Shown: one piece after another, positions 6,991 through 14,008 of the stretch
Layout of the letters: each line of letters begins with the position of its first letter
Numbering within the stretch: position 1 is the stretch's first letter
Assembly (NCBI GenBank): GCA_038405045.1
Contig: JBBZIV010000001.1
Span: forward strand, 248,001 to 312,000
Reading direction: 5' to 3'
DNA length: 64,000 nucleotides
Origin: Sporobacter sp038405045
GTDB lineage: Bacteria > Bacillota > Clostridia > Oscillospirales > Oscillospiraceae
Translations under genes and position numbers: made by a program
The notes under the pieces: generated by a model
What the model saw: the letters and a program-made list of their open reading frames with translations, nothing else
Told to the model about the DNA's origin: nothing
Databases searched by the model: none

Positions 6991-8955
6991 TTGGAGGATT
7001 ACACCAAGTTTAAATTAAAAAGAAAGGAAGAGCTTGCCCCGTTCCTGCAGGACAAAAATGATATTTTTGTCGTTGCCTGTAACAAATGCTTCAAGGAATT
7101 TGAAATTGGTGACGAGCCGGAATGCAGCGCTTTCGAGCAAATTGCCGCCGAGCAGGGAAAAACACTTGTCGGCTGCGTAAAAATCGATTTCCTGTGCAAC
7201 AAGACGACGACGGCGAAAAAGCTTCAGGAGGTCCTGCCGACAGAAGCAGAGAACGTTTTTGTCATCTCCTGCGGTCTCGGTATTCAGACGGTCGCGGACC
7301 TGGCTGAGACGCCGGTTTACGCCGCAAGCGATTCCATCACCTGCCGTGGCAACCATGGTATGGCGCTGACAACAGCGCGCTGCGATGCGTGCGGCCAGTG
7401 CTATTTAAACCTGACCGGCGGCATCTGCCCGATCGTTGACTGCTCAAAGAGCCTCGTCAATGGGCAGTGCGGCGGTGCGAAAAACGGCAAATGCGAAGTT
7501 GACAAGAATATGGACTGCGGTTGGCAGAAGATCTATGAAAAAATGGATCAGTTGGGCCGCGCGTCCGAGATATCCAACCTGTCATCACAGCTTCGCGACT
7601 ATTCGAAAATTAACTTCAAGACGATCAGCGCGTATGTCAAGTCCATCCGCGAGGACCGCTTCGAAGGTTATTACGGCGGTATTCACCCCTCCGAGCGCAA
7701 AGAGCTCAGCGAACATCTCTCTCTCGTGCGCTTCCCGGATCCGAAAACCGTTGTTATTCCGTTGTCACAGCATGCTGGTGCTCCGGCAGAGCCGATTGTA
7801 GAGGCTGGCCAGCAGGTTTTCGTCGGCCAGAAAATCGCCGAGGCGAAGGGCTTTATCTCAAGCCCGATTCACTCAAGCGTCAGCGGTACGGTAACGGCCG
7901 TTGAGCCGCGTCGGCATCCAATAACGGGCGCGGATATTATGTCCGTCGTCATCGATTCCGACGGCAAAAACACCCCGCACGAATCGGTTAAACCGGCCGG
8001 CAGCCTCGACAGCCTTACAGCGGATGAGATCGTTGAAATCGTCCGTGACAAGGGTATCGTTGGTATGGGCGGCGCCGGGTTCCCGACGGCTGTCAAACTC
8101 AAGCCCCCGAAGCCTGTTGACACAGTTTTGCTCAACGGCTGCGAATGTGAGCCGCTTCTGACAGCCGACCACCGCGTGATGGTTGACTATGCAGACGACA
8201 TTATTTTCGGCCTCAAGGCAATTTTAAAGGCCTCCGGCGCTGCCAAGGGCATTATCGCCGTTGAGGACAATAAGCACGACGCGATTGAAGTGCTGAAGGC
8301 TAAAACAGCCGACATCGATAATATCGAGGTCGTCGTTGCAAAAACGAAATATCCACAGGGCGCTGAAAAAATGCTCATCAAGCGCTGCTTGGGACGCGCC
8401 GTACCGTCCGGCGGCCTGCCGGCCGACGTTGGCGCCATCGTCAGCAACATCAGCACCGTCAAGGCCATTTCAGACGCTATTCAGACGGGTATGCCGCTCG
8501 TCGAGCGTGTTGTGACGGTGACGGGCGAGAGAATGAAGAAGCCCGGTAACTTTATCATCAAGGTCGGCACCTCTGTTAAAGAGATCGTCGACTACTGCGG
8601 CGGCGTTATTGGCGACGATGTTACGATCAAAATGGGCGGCCCGCAGATGGGCTTTGTCCAGAATGATCTCAATGTCCCGGTCATCAAGGGGACAAACGGT
8701 ATCATCGCCATTGAGACGATCGTCACCGAGCCGTCGCCCTGTATCAAGTGCGGCCGCTGCGCCGACGTGTGCCCGATGGAACTTAAGCCACTTTATTTCA
8801 CCAAATACGCGGGCGCCGAGAACTGGCAGGGCTTCAAAGACCAGAGCGTTATGGACTGCATCGAATGCAAATGCTGCGAAACGATCTGCTCGTCCAAAAT
8901 CCCGATCCTCAGCATGATTAAAACAGGAAAAAAAGCTATAAGGGAGGGTAAATAA
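6991..8955 (+). CDS. rnfC2: MetV-RnfC fusion, electron-transfer subunit of methylene-THF reductase (RnfC2 type)
   Basis: The protein has 654 residues. Residues 1-205 repeat the MetV fold of the next gene, with cysteines at 30, 33, 62, 69, 94 and 131/134/137, then GGICPIVDCSKSLVNGQCGG (143-162). About 225-330 is a barrel-sandwich segment as in RnfC. GMGGAGFPTAVKL (358-370) and NGCECEPLL are the flavin/NADH-binding signature of RnfC/NuoF. Two ferredoxin clusters are present: C584-C587-C590-C594P and C623-C626-C629-C633. In Acetobacterium the RnfC2-MetV-MetF complex oxidises NADH to reduce methylene-THF, and the gene order here (fusion, metV, metF) matches. The TTG start is fixed by AGGGGGG 9 nt upstream. 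A FNR-like box lies further upstream. Whether characterised RnfC2 subunits carry the same N-terminal MetV copy needs an alignment. Confidence 0.88.
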   Translation: MEDYTKFKLKRKEELAPFLQDKNDIFVVACNKCFKEFEIGDEPECSAFEQIAAEQGKTLVGCVKIDFLCNKTTTAKKLQEVLPTEAENVFVISCGLGIQTVADLAETPVYAASDSITCRGNHGMALTTARCDACGQCYLNLTGGICPIVDCSKSLVNGQCGGAKNGKCEVDKNMDCGWQKIYEKMDQLGRASEISNLSSQLRDYSKINFKTISAYVKSIREDRFEGYYGGIHPSERKELSEHLSLVRFPDPKTVVIPLSQHAGAPAEPIVEAGQQVFVGQKIAEAKGFISSPIHSSVSGTVTAVEPRRHPITGADIMSVVIDSDGKNTPHESVKPAGSLDSLTADEIVEIVRDKGIVGMGGAGFPTAVKLKPPKPVDTVLLNGCECEPLLTADHRVMVDYADDIIFGLKAILKASGAAKGIIAVEDNKHDAIEVLKAKTADIDNIEVVVAKTKYPQGAEKMLIKRCLGRAVPSGGLPADVGAIVSNISTVKAISDAIQTGMPLVERVVTVTGERMKKPGNFIIKVGTSVKEIVDYCGGVIGDDVTIKMGGPQMGFVQNDLNVPVIKGTNGIIAIETIVTEPSPCIKCGRCADVCPMELKPLYFTKYAGAENWQGFKDQSVMDCIECKCCETICSSKIPILSMIKTGKKAIREGK

Positions 8956-8956
8956 G

Positions 8957-9574
8957 ATGTTAATTACCCAACTGAAACAAAGAGAAGATATCGCCGCTCT
9001 GGCAAAAGGAAAAACCGTTATCATCAACTGCCACGGCTGCAAAGAAGTCTTCTTCCCCGAGCATGAAGCTGAAGCGCTTGAAAAGGAACTGTCGGCTGAA
9101 AAGGACGTGACGCTCATCGTCACAACGGATTACATATGTAACCCCGACCACCAGAGCCTCCAGCTCAAAAAGCACATGGATAAGATTAAAGACGCCGATA
9201 CAGTACTCGTTTTCTCCTGCGGCGTCGGCGTGCAGACCGTTGCCAATACGCTTGGGGACAAAAGGGTTTTCGCGGGCTGCGACACGCTGCCGCTTCCCGG
9301 TTTTCAAGGTGTCACACCGCTGGAATTTGACTGCGGCCAGTGCGGCGAGTGCTATCTCAACTATACCGGCGGCATCTGCCCGATTACCGCGTGCTCCAAG
9401 AGCCTCGTCAACGGCCAGTGCGGCGGTGCCAAAAACGGCAAATGTGAAGTCGACAAAAACATGGAATGCGGCTGGGAACGTATTTACAGAAAGCTTGAAA
9501 AGCTTAACAAGCTTGATACCTTAAAGTTTGCTGTAAAAGTCCGCAAATACGGCGATCCCGACGCAGAGAAATAA
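8957..9574 (+). CDS. metV: MetV, zinc/iron-sulfur subunit of methylene-THF reductase
   Basis: This 205-residue protein is rich in cysteine: C25, C28, C61, C88, C108, C126, C129, C132, C141, C146, C155, C163 and C171. The C-terminal block, CGQCGECYLNYTGGICP followed by CSKSLVNGQCGGAKNG, is the MetV/MTHFR_C signature. In acetogens MetV couples the MetF flavoprotein to the electron-donating module. The ATG follows the upstream stop by one base and has AGGGAGGG, so the genes are translationally coupled. It is paralogous to the N-terminal domain of the preceding gene, strongly so from the CGQC motif on. Confidence 0.9.
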   Translation: MLITQLKQREDIAALAKGKTVIINCHGCKEVFFPEHEAEALEKELSAEKDVTLIVTTDYICNPDHQSLQLKKHMDKIKDADTVLVFSCGVGVQTVANTLGDKRVFAGCDTLPLPGFQGVTPLEFDCGQCGECYLNYTGGICPITACSKSLVNGQCGGAKNGKCEVDKNMECGWERIYRKLEKLNKLDTLKFAVKVRKYGDPDAEK

Positions 9575-9623
9575 AACAGTTGTTGTTTCAGAAAAAGTTT
9601 ATTAAGAAAAGGAGCGATAATAA

Positions 9624-10505
9624 ATGAGACTTACCGAGAATTTCCAACGTGGCGAATTTGTCGTGACGGCGGAAATAGGGACCCCGAAGGGGTGTCATAT
9701 CGATCATTTGCTTCACGAAGTGGACATGTTTTTAAAAGATAAGGTGACGGCCGTTAACGTCACGGATAACCCGTCTTCCGTCATGCGCCTTGGGTCACTG
9801 GCGACCTGTAAAGCCCTGAAGGACAGAGGCAACAATCCGATTTTCCAGCTGACATGCCGTGACCGCAACCGCATCGCGCAGATGTCGGATGTTTTGAGCG
9901 CGGCCATGCTCGGCATTGACAATTTACTTCTTCTCACCGGCGACCATACGACAATGGGTGACAACCCGCAGGCTAAGCCCGTTTTTGACCTTGATTCCGT
10001 GTCACTGCTCCACATGGTCAAAAAGCTCGAGCAGGGTGAAGACCTTGCCGGCAACGCCCTGGAAGGCGAGCCCCCGAAGTTTGCCAAGGGTGCCGTTGTG
10101 TCGGCCTGCAGCGACTCGCCGGATGTCCAGCTGGCGAAAATGGAAGCGAAGGTCAAGGCCGGCGCCGAGTACTTCCAGACACAGGCCGTTTTTGAGCCGG
10201 AGAAATTCATCCGTTTCATGGAGAGAGCCAAACAGTTTGGCATACCGGTCATGCTCGGCGTCATCATCCCGAAGAACGCCGGTATGGCAAAATACATGAA
10301 CGACAACGTCGCCGGTGTCAGCGTCCCGCAGGAGCTGCTCGACGAACTGAAGGCAGACAAGGAAAAGACAAAAGCCGGCATCACCGGCGTCGAAATTACA
10401 TCCCGCATCATCAAACAGTGCAAAGACTACTGCCAGGGCGTCCACATTATGGCGCTGGGTTGGGAGTCCAAGGTGCCGGAAATCCTTGCGCAGGCCGGTC
10501 TCTAA
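9624..10505 (+). CDS. metF: Methylenetetrahydrofolate reductase catalytic subunit MetF
   Basis: This 293-residue protein is a TIM-barrel MTHFR. It has the proton-donor Glu E17 in AEIGTPKG, the FAD-contact LTGDH (D107 in place of the RGD of E. coli) and FQTQAVFEPEKF in the folate-binding region. It has no regulatory C-terminal domain and is the size of the bacterial MetF. It reduces methylene-THF to methyl-THF together with MetV and the RnfC2-type subunit encoded just upstream; the intergenic gap is 49 bp with AAGGAG. The operon ends at a strong terminator 33 bp later. Confidence 0.93.
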   Translation: MRLTENFQRGEFVVTAEIGTPKGCHIDHLLHEVDMFLKDKVTAVNVTDNPSSVMRLGSLATCKALKDRGNNPIFQLTCRDRNRIAQMSDVLSAAMLGIDNLLLLTGDHTTMGDNPQAKPVFDLDSVSLLHMVKKLEQGEDLAGNALEGEPPKFAKGAVVSACSDSPDVQLAKMEAKVKAGAEYFQTQAVFEPEKFIRFMERAKQFGIPVMLGVIIPKNAGMAKYMNDNVAGVSVPQELLDELKADKEKTKAGITGVEITSRIIKQCKDYCQGVHIMALGWESKVPEILAQAGL

Positions 10506-10537
10506 GCCGCTGCTGCCAACCGAATACCGTTCAAAAA

Positions 10538-10567
10538 ACAGGCTGATATTATCGGCCTGTTTTTTTG
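10538..10567 (+). terminator. Intrinsic terminator of the MTHFR operon
   Basis: ACAGGCTGAT and ATCGGCCTGT form a short-loop hairpin (10538-10560) followed by a run of seven T, immediately after metF. Confidence 0.9.
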
Positions 10568-10698
10568 TGCTTCCCCTGTTTTTTGCAGAGAATTCAACGA
10601 AGTTTCAGATAGCATTAACCGGCGCGAAGTAAGACTAGATAGACGCAGACCGAACATAATACAAACAGGACCGAGCGACTATTTTAGTTTGTGTAGCT

Positions 10699-11223
10699 TC
10701 AGCATTTCCAGTCGATCTTCGCGGGGTTTGGCTCGTTCCGAACGGCAATAGACCGCAGTGCCTCCAGCATATGACCGCATTCTTCGGCGGCCTGGCGCTC
10801 GATTTGTTCCCACGGCGCATTTGGTCCGAGCGCAGCATACGCAACGGCAAGAGCGCCGTAGAGCGGCAGGCCGATACAGTGCCTGGCCGAATGAATTGTT
10901 GACGCCGCTTGCCCGATAGCTCTGGCGGCGGCCTGCGCGGCGGGGTGCCCTTCCGCTTCACGTGCCACTTCGTGGCAGGCGAGGATGGCCTTTTTCGCCA
11001 GCGGCAGCTTAATGGCTCCCGACAGCCACGCGTGCGCGGCATCCAGCGCGCTTTTCGGGCGCAAATCTTCCGGGAAATCCTTGTTGAAGAGCGGCAGCAG
11101 GACGCTCTCGGCATAATCAAGAGCCCACACAGCAAGCGTCCGTTTGCTCTGCGTTTCGATTAATGTGACAAGTGCCTGAATATAGGGCGCGTCCCAGTCG
11201 CTGAGCATTTTTCGGGCTTTCAT
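10699..11223 (-). CDS. Imm5-like putative immunity protein
   Basis: The protein has 174 residues, is Ala-rich and all-helical, with no signal peptide or membrane segment. The pattern WALDYAESVLPLF, a Pro-Glu-Asp/Arg-Pro turn, ALDAAHAWL.G and AAARAIGQAASTIH.ARH resembles the Imm5-like family annotated as putative immunity proteins in Firmicutes. That label comes from polymorphic-toxin gene neighbourhoods; no toxin gene is next to it here, so the role is open. It has GAGGTG 7 nt before the ATG. It follows motAB on the same strand but behind a terminator, so it is probably an independent unit. Confidence 0.65.
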   Translation of the reverse strand: MKARKMLSDWDAPYIQALVTLIETQSKRTLAVWALDYAESVLLPLFNKDFPEDLRPKSALDAAHAWLSGAIKLPLAKKAILACHEVAREAEGHPAAQAAARAIGQAASTIHSARHCIGLPLYGALAVAYAALGPNAPWEQIERQAAEECGHMLEALRSIAVRNEPNPAKIDWKC

Positions 11224-11247
11224 GAAATCACCTCAAACTTGAAATCG

Positions 11248-11280
11248 AAAACGGGCCGAATTCATTGTTCGGCCCGTTTT
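11248..11280 (-). terminator. Intrinsic terminator of motAB
   Basis: AAAACGGGCCGAA (11248-11260) and TTCGGCCCGTTTT (11268-11280) form a perfect 13-bp stem. On the minus strand it is followed by CGATTTC after the T-run inside the stem. It separates motB from the downstream Imm5-like gene. Confidence 0.8.
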
Positions 11281-11325
11281 TGCATGTGATATGAAATGTC
11301 TGTCAGGGCAGTGGCGCCTGTTGAC

Positions 11326-12102
11326 TTACGGTTCAACCTGCGATTCCAGATTGTCATATTTTTCGCTGAGAATAATGATGTCAATGCGCCTGTTCGCAGC
11401 TTGTCCTTCCGGTGTTGAATTGTCGCCAACCGGCCTGTATTCACCGTATCCGACGGCGACTATCCGGTCGGGCTGAATACCGCACTCACTGATAAACAAG
11501 CGCGCAACGCGGGAGGCGCGGGCAGTTGAGAGTTCCCAGTTAGAAGGGAAGATCGACCCGCTGACAGGGACGTTATCCGTATGACCTTCAATTCGGATAT
11601 ATTTGTCCAGCGTGTTAACGGCCTCGGCAACTTTTTTGAGCGTATCGATATGATCGGCTTTGATATCGGCGCTGCCTGAATCAAAAAGAATGGCGTTGTT
11701 CATGGTAATGACAAGACCGCGCATATCAATGGTTGTTGAAATGGTTGACGACATATTCTCGCTTTGAAAAATTTGATCAAGCTTTTCCTTCGTGTCGGCA
11801 AGGCTCGCATACTCCAGCTGGCCCAGATATTCCTTTGCAGCTTCCTCGGCAGCACTGTCAGCTGACGGGGAAGCTTCTCCCGGTGAGGCGGCGGCTTGCG
11901 CGCCTTCACCGGAACCTGCTCCCTCGGCCATCATCGCTTGGCTGAAGGATTCGGACATGGCAACAGCCTTTTGCTGGTCAATTTTACTGACGGCAAAAAG
12001 AACGATAAAAACGGCCAGTAGCAACGTCATTAAATCTGAATAGGGCAGAAGCCATGCTTCACCGGCTTCTTCTTCCTGATGATGATTTTGTTTTTTTGAC
12101 AT
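11326..12102 (-). CDS. motB: Flagellar stator protein MotB (OmpA-like peptidoglycan anchor)
   Basis: This 258-residue protein has one N-terminal membrane helix in WLLPYSDLMTLLLAVFIVLF, including the proton- or sodium-conducting Asp of the PYSD motif. A Ala/Gly/Ser/Glu-rich linker follows. A C-terminal OmpA domain has IEGHTDNVPV, NWELSTARA and a NRRIDIII end. ATG 12102 is preferred to the GTG 12111 that overlaps motA, because AAGGG then lies about 9 nt upstream. motA precedes it with coupled translation. No other flagellar gene is in this window. Confidence 0.93.
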   Translation of the reverse strand: MSKKQNHHQEEEAGEAWLLPYSDLMTLLLAVFIVLFAVSKIDQQKAVAMSESFSQAMMAEGAGSGEGAQAAASPGEASPSADSAAEEAAKEYLGQLEYASLADTKEKLDQIFQSENMSSTISTTIDMRGLVITMNNAILFDSGSADIKADHIDTLKKVAEAVNTLDKYIRIEGHTDNVPVSGSIFPSNWELSTARASRVARLFISECGIQPDRIVAVGYGEYRPVGDNSTPEGQAANRRIDIIILSEKYDNLESQVEP

Positions 12103-12107
12103 GGCGG

Positions 12108-12899
12108 TCACCCTTTGCTTTTCTCTACTTCTTCATAGGCCTTTGCTTGCTTCTTCTGGGGCAGAACCGAAATGAGCTTTTCCTTAATCTTAATCGGTGA
12201 ATCGCCGCGATACAGGGCCAGTGCGCCTTCTACAACAAGATATTTGCAAAACGCCTCCTCGTGGCTTTTGACCTTTAACTTCTTGGCGAACGGATTCCAT
12301 AAAACATACCCGGTAAAAATACCGAGAATTGTTGCGATAAAGGCGGCCGCAATCGCTTCGGCCATAGCTTCCGTATCGTCAATATGCGACATGGCGGCAA
12401 TGAGACCGAAAACGGCGCCCAAAACGCCCAACGTCGGCGCGTACGCGCCTGCCGATGAAAAGATACTCGCGTTTTCTTCGTGACGTGCCGACATGGCGGC
12501 AATCTCTCCTTCAAGAATATCTCTGATGGCATCTTCCTCAACGCCGTCCACGACGAGGCGAACAGCTTTTTTGATGAAGGGGTCATGGATGGCCTCAATG
12601 TTTTTTTCAAGAGCCAAGAGGCCCTCTTTTCTGGCCGCCGTCGAGAGATTCACCATCGTCGAGATGATCTCAACCTCTTCTAAGCCTTTCGGTTTTTTCA
12701 TGATGATACCGAAAAGGGGGCCAAGGCTTTTTAATTGCTTGCCAGTAAAAGAGTTGAGAATTGTCGCAGTGGTGCCGACAAAAATAACGAAAAAAGCTGC
12801 CGGATTCAAAAATACGGTAAAGCTGATTTTCTTAAAGATCATGGCTCCGATGACCGCGATAAAACCAATGAGAACGCCGAGAAGTGATGTCAAATCCAT
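12108..12899 (-). CDS. motA: Flagellar stator protein MotA
   Basis: The protein has 263 residues and four hydrophobic helices: 1-20, about 30-50 (after KISFTVFLNP), about 150-175 (APTLGVLGAVFGLIAAM) and 185-205. Between the second and third lies a large cytoplasmic loop with the charged segment expected to touch FliG. The conserved prolines of the third and fourth helices are present. It forms the ion channel of the stator with MotB. AAGGAG lies upstream of the ATG. A SigD-like promoter is visible 40 bp before the start. Confidence 0.94.
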   Translation of the reverse strand: MDLTSLLGVLIGFIAVIGAMIFKKISFTVFLNPAAFFVIFVGTTATILNSFTGKQLKSLGPLFGIIMKKPKGLEEVEIISTMVNLSTAARKEGLLALEKNIEAIHDPFIKKAVRLVVDGVEEDAIRDILEGEIAAMSARHEENASIFSSAGAYAPTLGVLGAVFGLIAAMSHIDDTEAMAEAIAAAFIATILGIFTGYVLWNPFAKKLKVKSHEEAFCKYLVVEGALALYRGDSPIKIKEKLISVLPQKKQAKAYEEVEKSKG

Positions 12900-12938
12900 A
12901 CGGTGTGCTTCTCCTTATGATCGTAACCGAATTGAACG

Positions 12939-12965
12939 TTATCTGCCTTTTAAAATATCATTTTT
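12939..12965 (-). promoter_or_regulatory. Candidate SigD (sigma-28-type) promoter of motAB
   Basis: On the minus strand GCAGATAA (12946-12939) matches the flagellar -10 GCCGATAA at seven of eight positions. An AAAA element (12965-12962) lies 15 bp upstream where TAAA is expected. This would put the isolated motAB pair under the motility sigma factor. Confidence 0.45.
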
Positions 12966-13030
12966 CGACAAAGTGTTCAATATTATTTATCGTTAAAAAA
13001 CAGCTGAAATATAGGAGAAAAACGCATAAT

Positions 13031-13067
13031 TTAACCGGCAGGGACGATTTAAGTCTCTGCCGGTTAA
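13031..13067 (-). terminator. Intrinsic terminator of the DtxR-type regulator
   Basis: TTAACCGGCAGGGAC (13031-13045) pairs with GTCTCTGCCGGTTAA (13053-13067), with one G-T pair. The stem overlaps the stop codon of the regulator and is followed on the minus strand by an AT-rich tract. Confidence 0.75.
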
Positions 13068-13558
13068 ATAGGCTCTTCATTATTTTTTTGTTGTTTAAAA
13101 GATAAAAATTTTCTGCGCACGTCGTCATCGTTTTGAAAAAAAGTGAGAATATCGTTGAGATCATCGACCGTTTCGGGGCTTAAGCTGTGTTCAATTAGCT
13201 CCGCCTCTTTCAATGGGGTGAGGTTTCCGATGAGGCGCAAAAAATTCTCCACCGTTTCATGCCTTTTGAGCAGATATGCCCCGGCATCAAACCCAAGCTC
13301 TGTCATCTGGATAATGCCGTAGCGGTCGTATTTCAAATAACCGTAATACGTCAGCTTCGAAATCATTTTTGATGCCGACGGCGGGCGGACGTTTAAAAGC
13401 TCTGAAAGCTGCCCGACGCGGGCGTAGCTGTTAGACAGGCACAGCCGATACGTCATTTCAAGATAATCTTCCATCGCGGGGGTCAGATTGCCCACCTGCC
13501 GATTGAGGAGCTGATAGCCCCGAACCGTTCTGAAATCTGAGACACTTTCATCTTTCAT
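13064..13558 (-). CDS. DtxR/MntR-family metal-dependent regulator
   Basis: The protein has 164 residues. LTPAMEDYLEMTYRL, then a helix-turn-helix RVGQLSELLNVRPPSASKMISKL, is the DtxR/MntR DNA-binding domain. A metal-binding dimerisation region follows with H..VE.FL, and E..IEHSLS supplies the usual His/Glu ligands. No SH3-like third domain is seen, as in MntR/TroR types. ATG 13558 is preferred over the long GTG frame, which has no ribosome-binding site. It is divergent from feoAB, so iron-responsive repression of ferrous-iron uptake is the likely role; manganese sensing is the alternative. Confidence 0.88.
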   Translation of the reverse strand: MKDESVSDFRTVRGYQLLNRQVGNLTPAMEDYLEMTYRLCLSNSYARVGQLSELLNVRPPSASKMISKLTYYGYLKYDRYGIIQMTELGFDAGAYLLKRHETVENFLRLIGNLTPLKEAELIEHSLSPETVDDLNDILTFFQNDDDVRRKFLSFKQQKNNEEPI

Positions 13559-13638
13559 AGGCTCAGACCCTTCAAATAGAATCTCTCGGTTGTATAGTTT
13601 ATTCGTCACACGCTCGGATTCATGACCATATATTAGCA

Positions 13639-13660
13639 GCGGGTAACAAAATTCACCCGC
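13639..13660. repeat. Inverted repeat upstream of feoA
   Basis: GCGGGT (13639-13644) and ACCCGC (13655-13660) are exact inverted arms with a 10-bp AT-rich gap, about 20 bp before the feoA Shine-Dalgarno. It may be an operator of the divergent DtxR-type regulator or a leader hairpin. Confidence 0.35.
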
Positions 13661-13691
13661 ACTCAGAAAACAGGACGTAAGGAGGATGATT

Positions 13692-13934
13692 GTGAATATC
13701 GATCACATACCGCTCACGCAGCTTCCGATCGGTCAAAAAGCGTATGTATCGAAGCTCCTTTCAGACGGTGATACAAGAAGACGCATGCTGGACCTCGGCA
13801 TTATTGACGGGACGGAGATAGAACCGCTTTATAAAAGCCCGTCCGGAAACCCCATTGCTTATGCGATTCGGGGTGCCGTCATTGCTCTGCGGACAGACGT
13901 GTCCAAAAATATTGTGGTATCAGTATTATTATGA
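13692..13934 (+). CDS. feoA: Ferrous iron transport protein FeoA
   Basis: This 80-residue SH3-like protein carries the FeoA pattern LTQLPIGQKAYVSKL, RRMLDLGIIDGTEIE, GNPIAYAIRGAVIALR. It is a cytosolic partner of FeoB. GTG 13692 is preferred to ATG 13686 because the GGAGG at 13681-13685 touches the ATG but sits 6 nt from the GTG. feoB follows, and the feoA stop overlaps a possible upstream feoB ATG. Confidence 0.92.
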   Translation: MNIDHIPLTQLPIGQKAYVSKLLSDGDTRRRMLDLGIIDGTEIEPLYKSPSGNPIAYAIRGAVIALRTDVSKNIVVSVLL

Positions 13935-14008
13935 GTGTGGGCGGCTGTCGTCTTGACGGTACATATCAAAGCGGCAGCCGCCCCGCAGCTTCATATAAGG
14001 AGAAACGT

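Noticed and set aside
9713..10423. 236-residue minus-strand ORF opposite metF
   Set aside because: Shadow of metF; no family motif and no ribosome-binding site.
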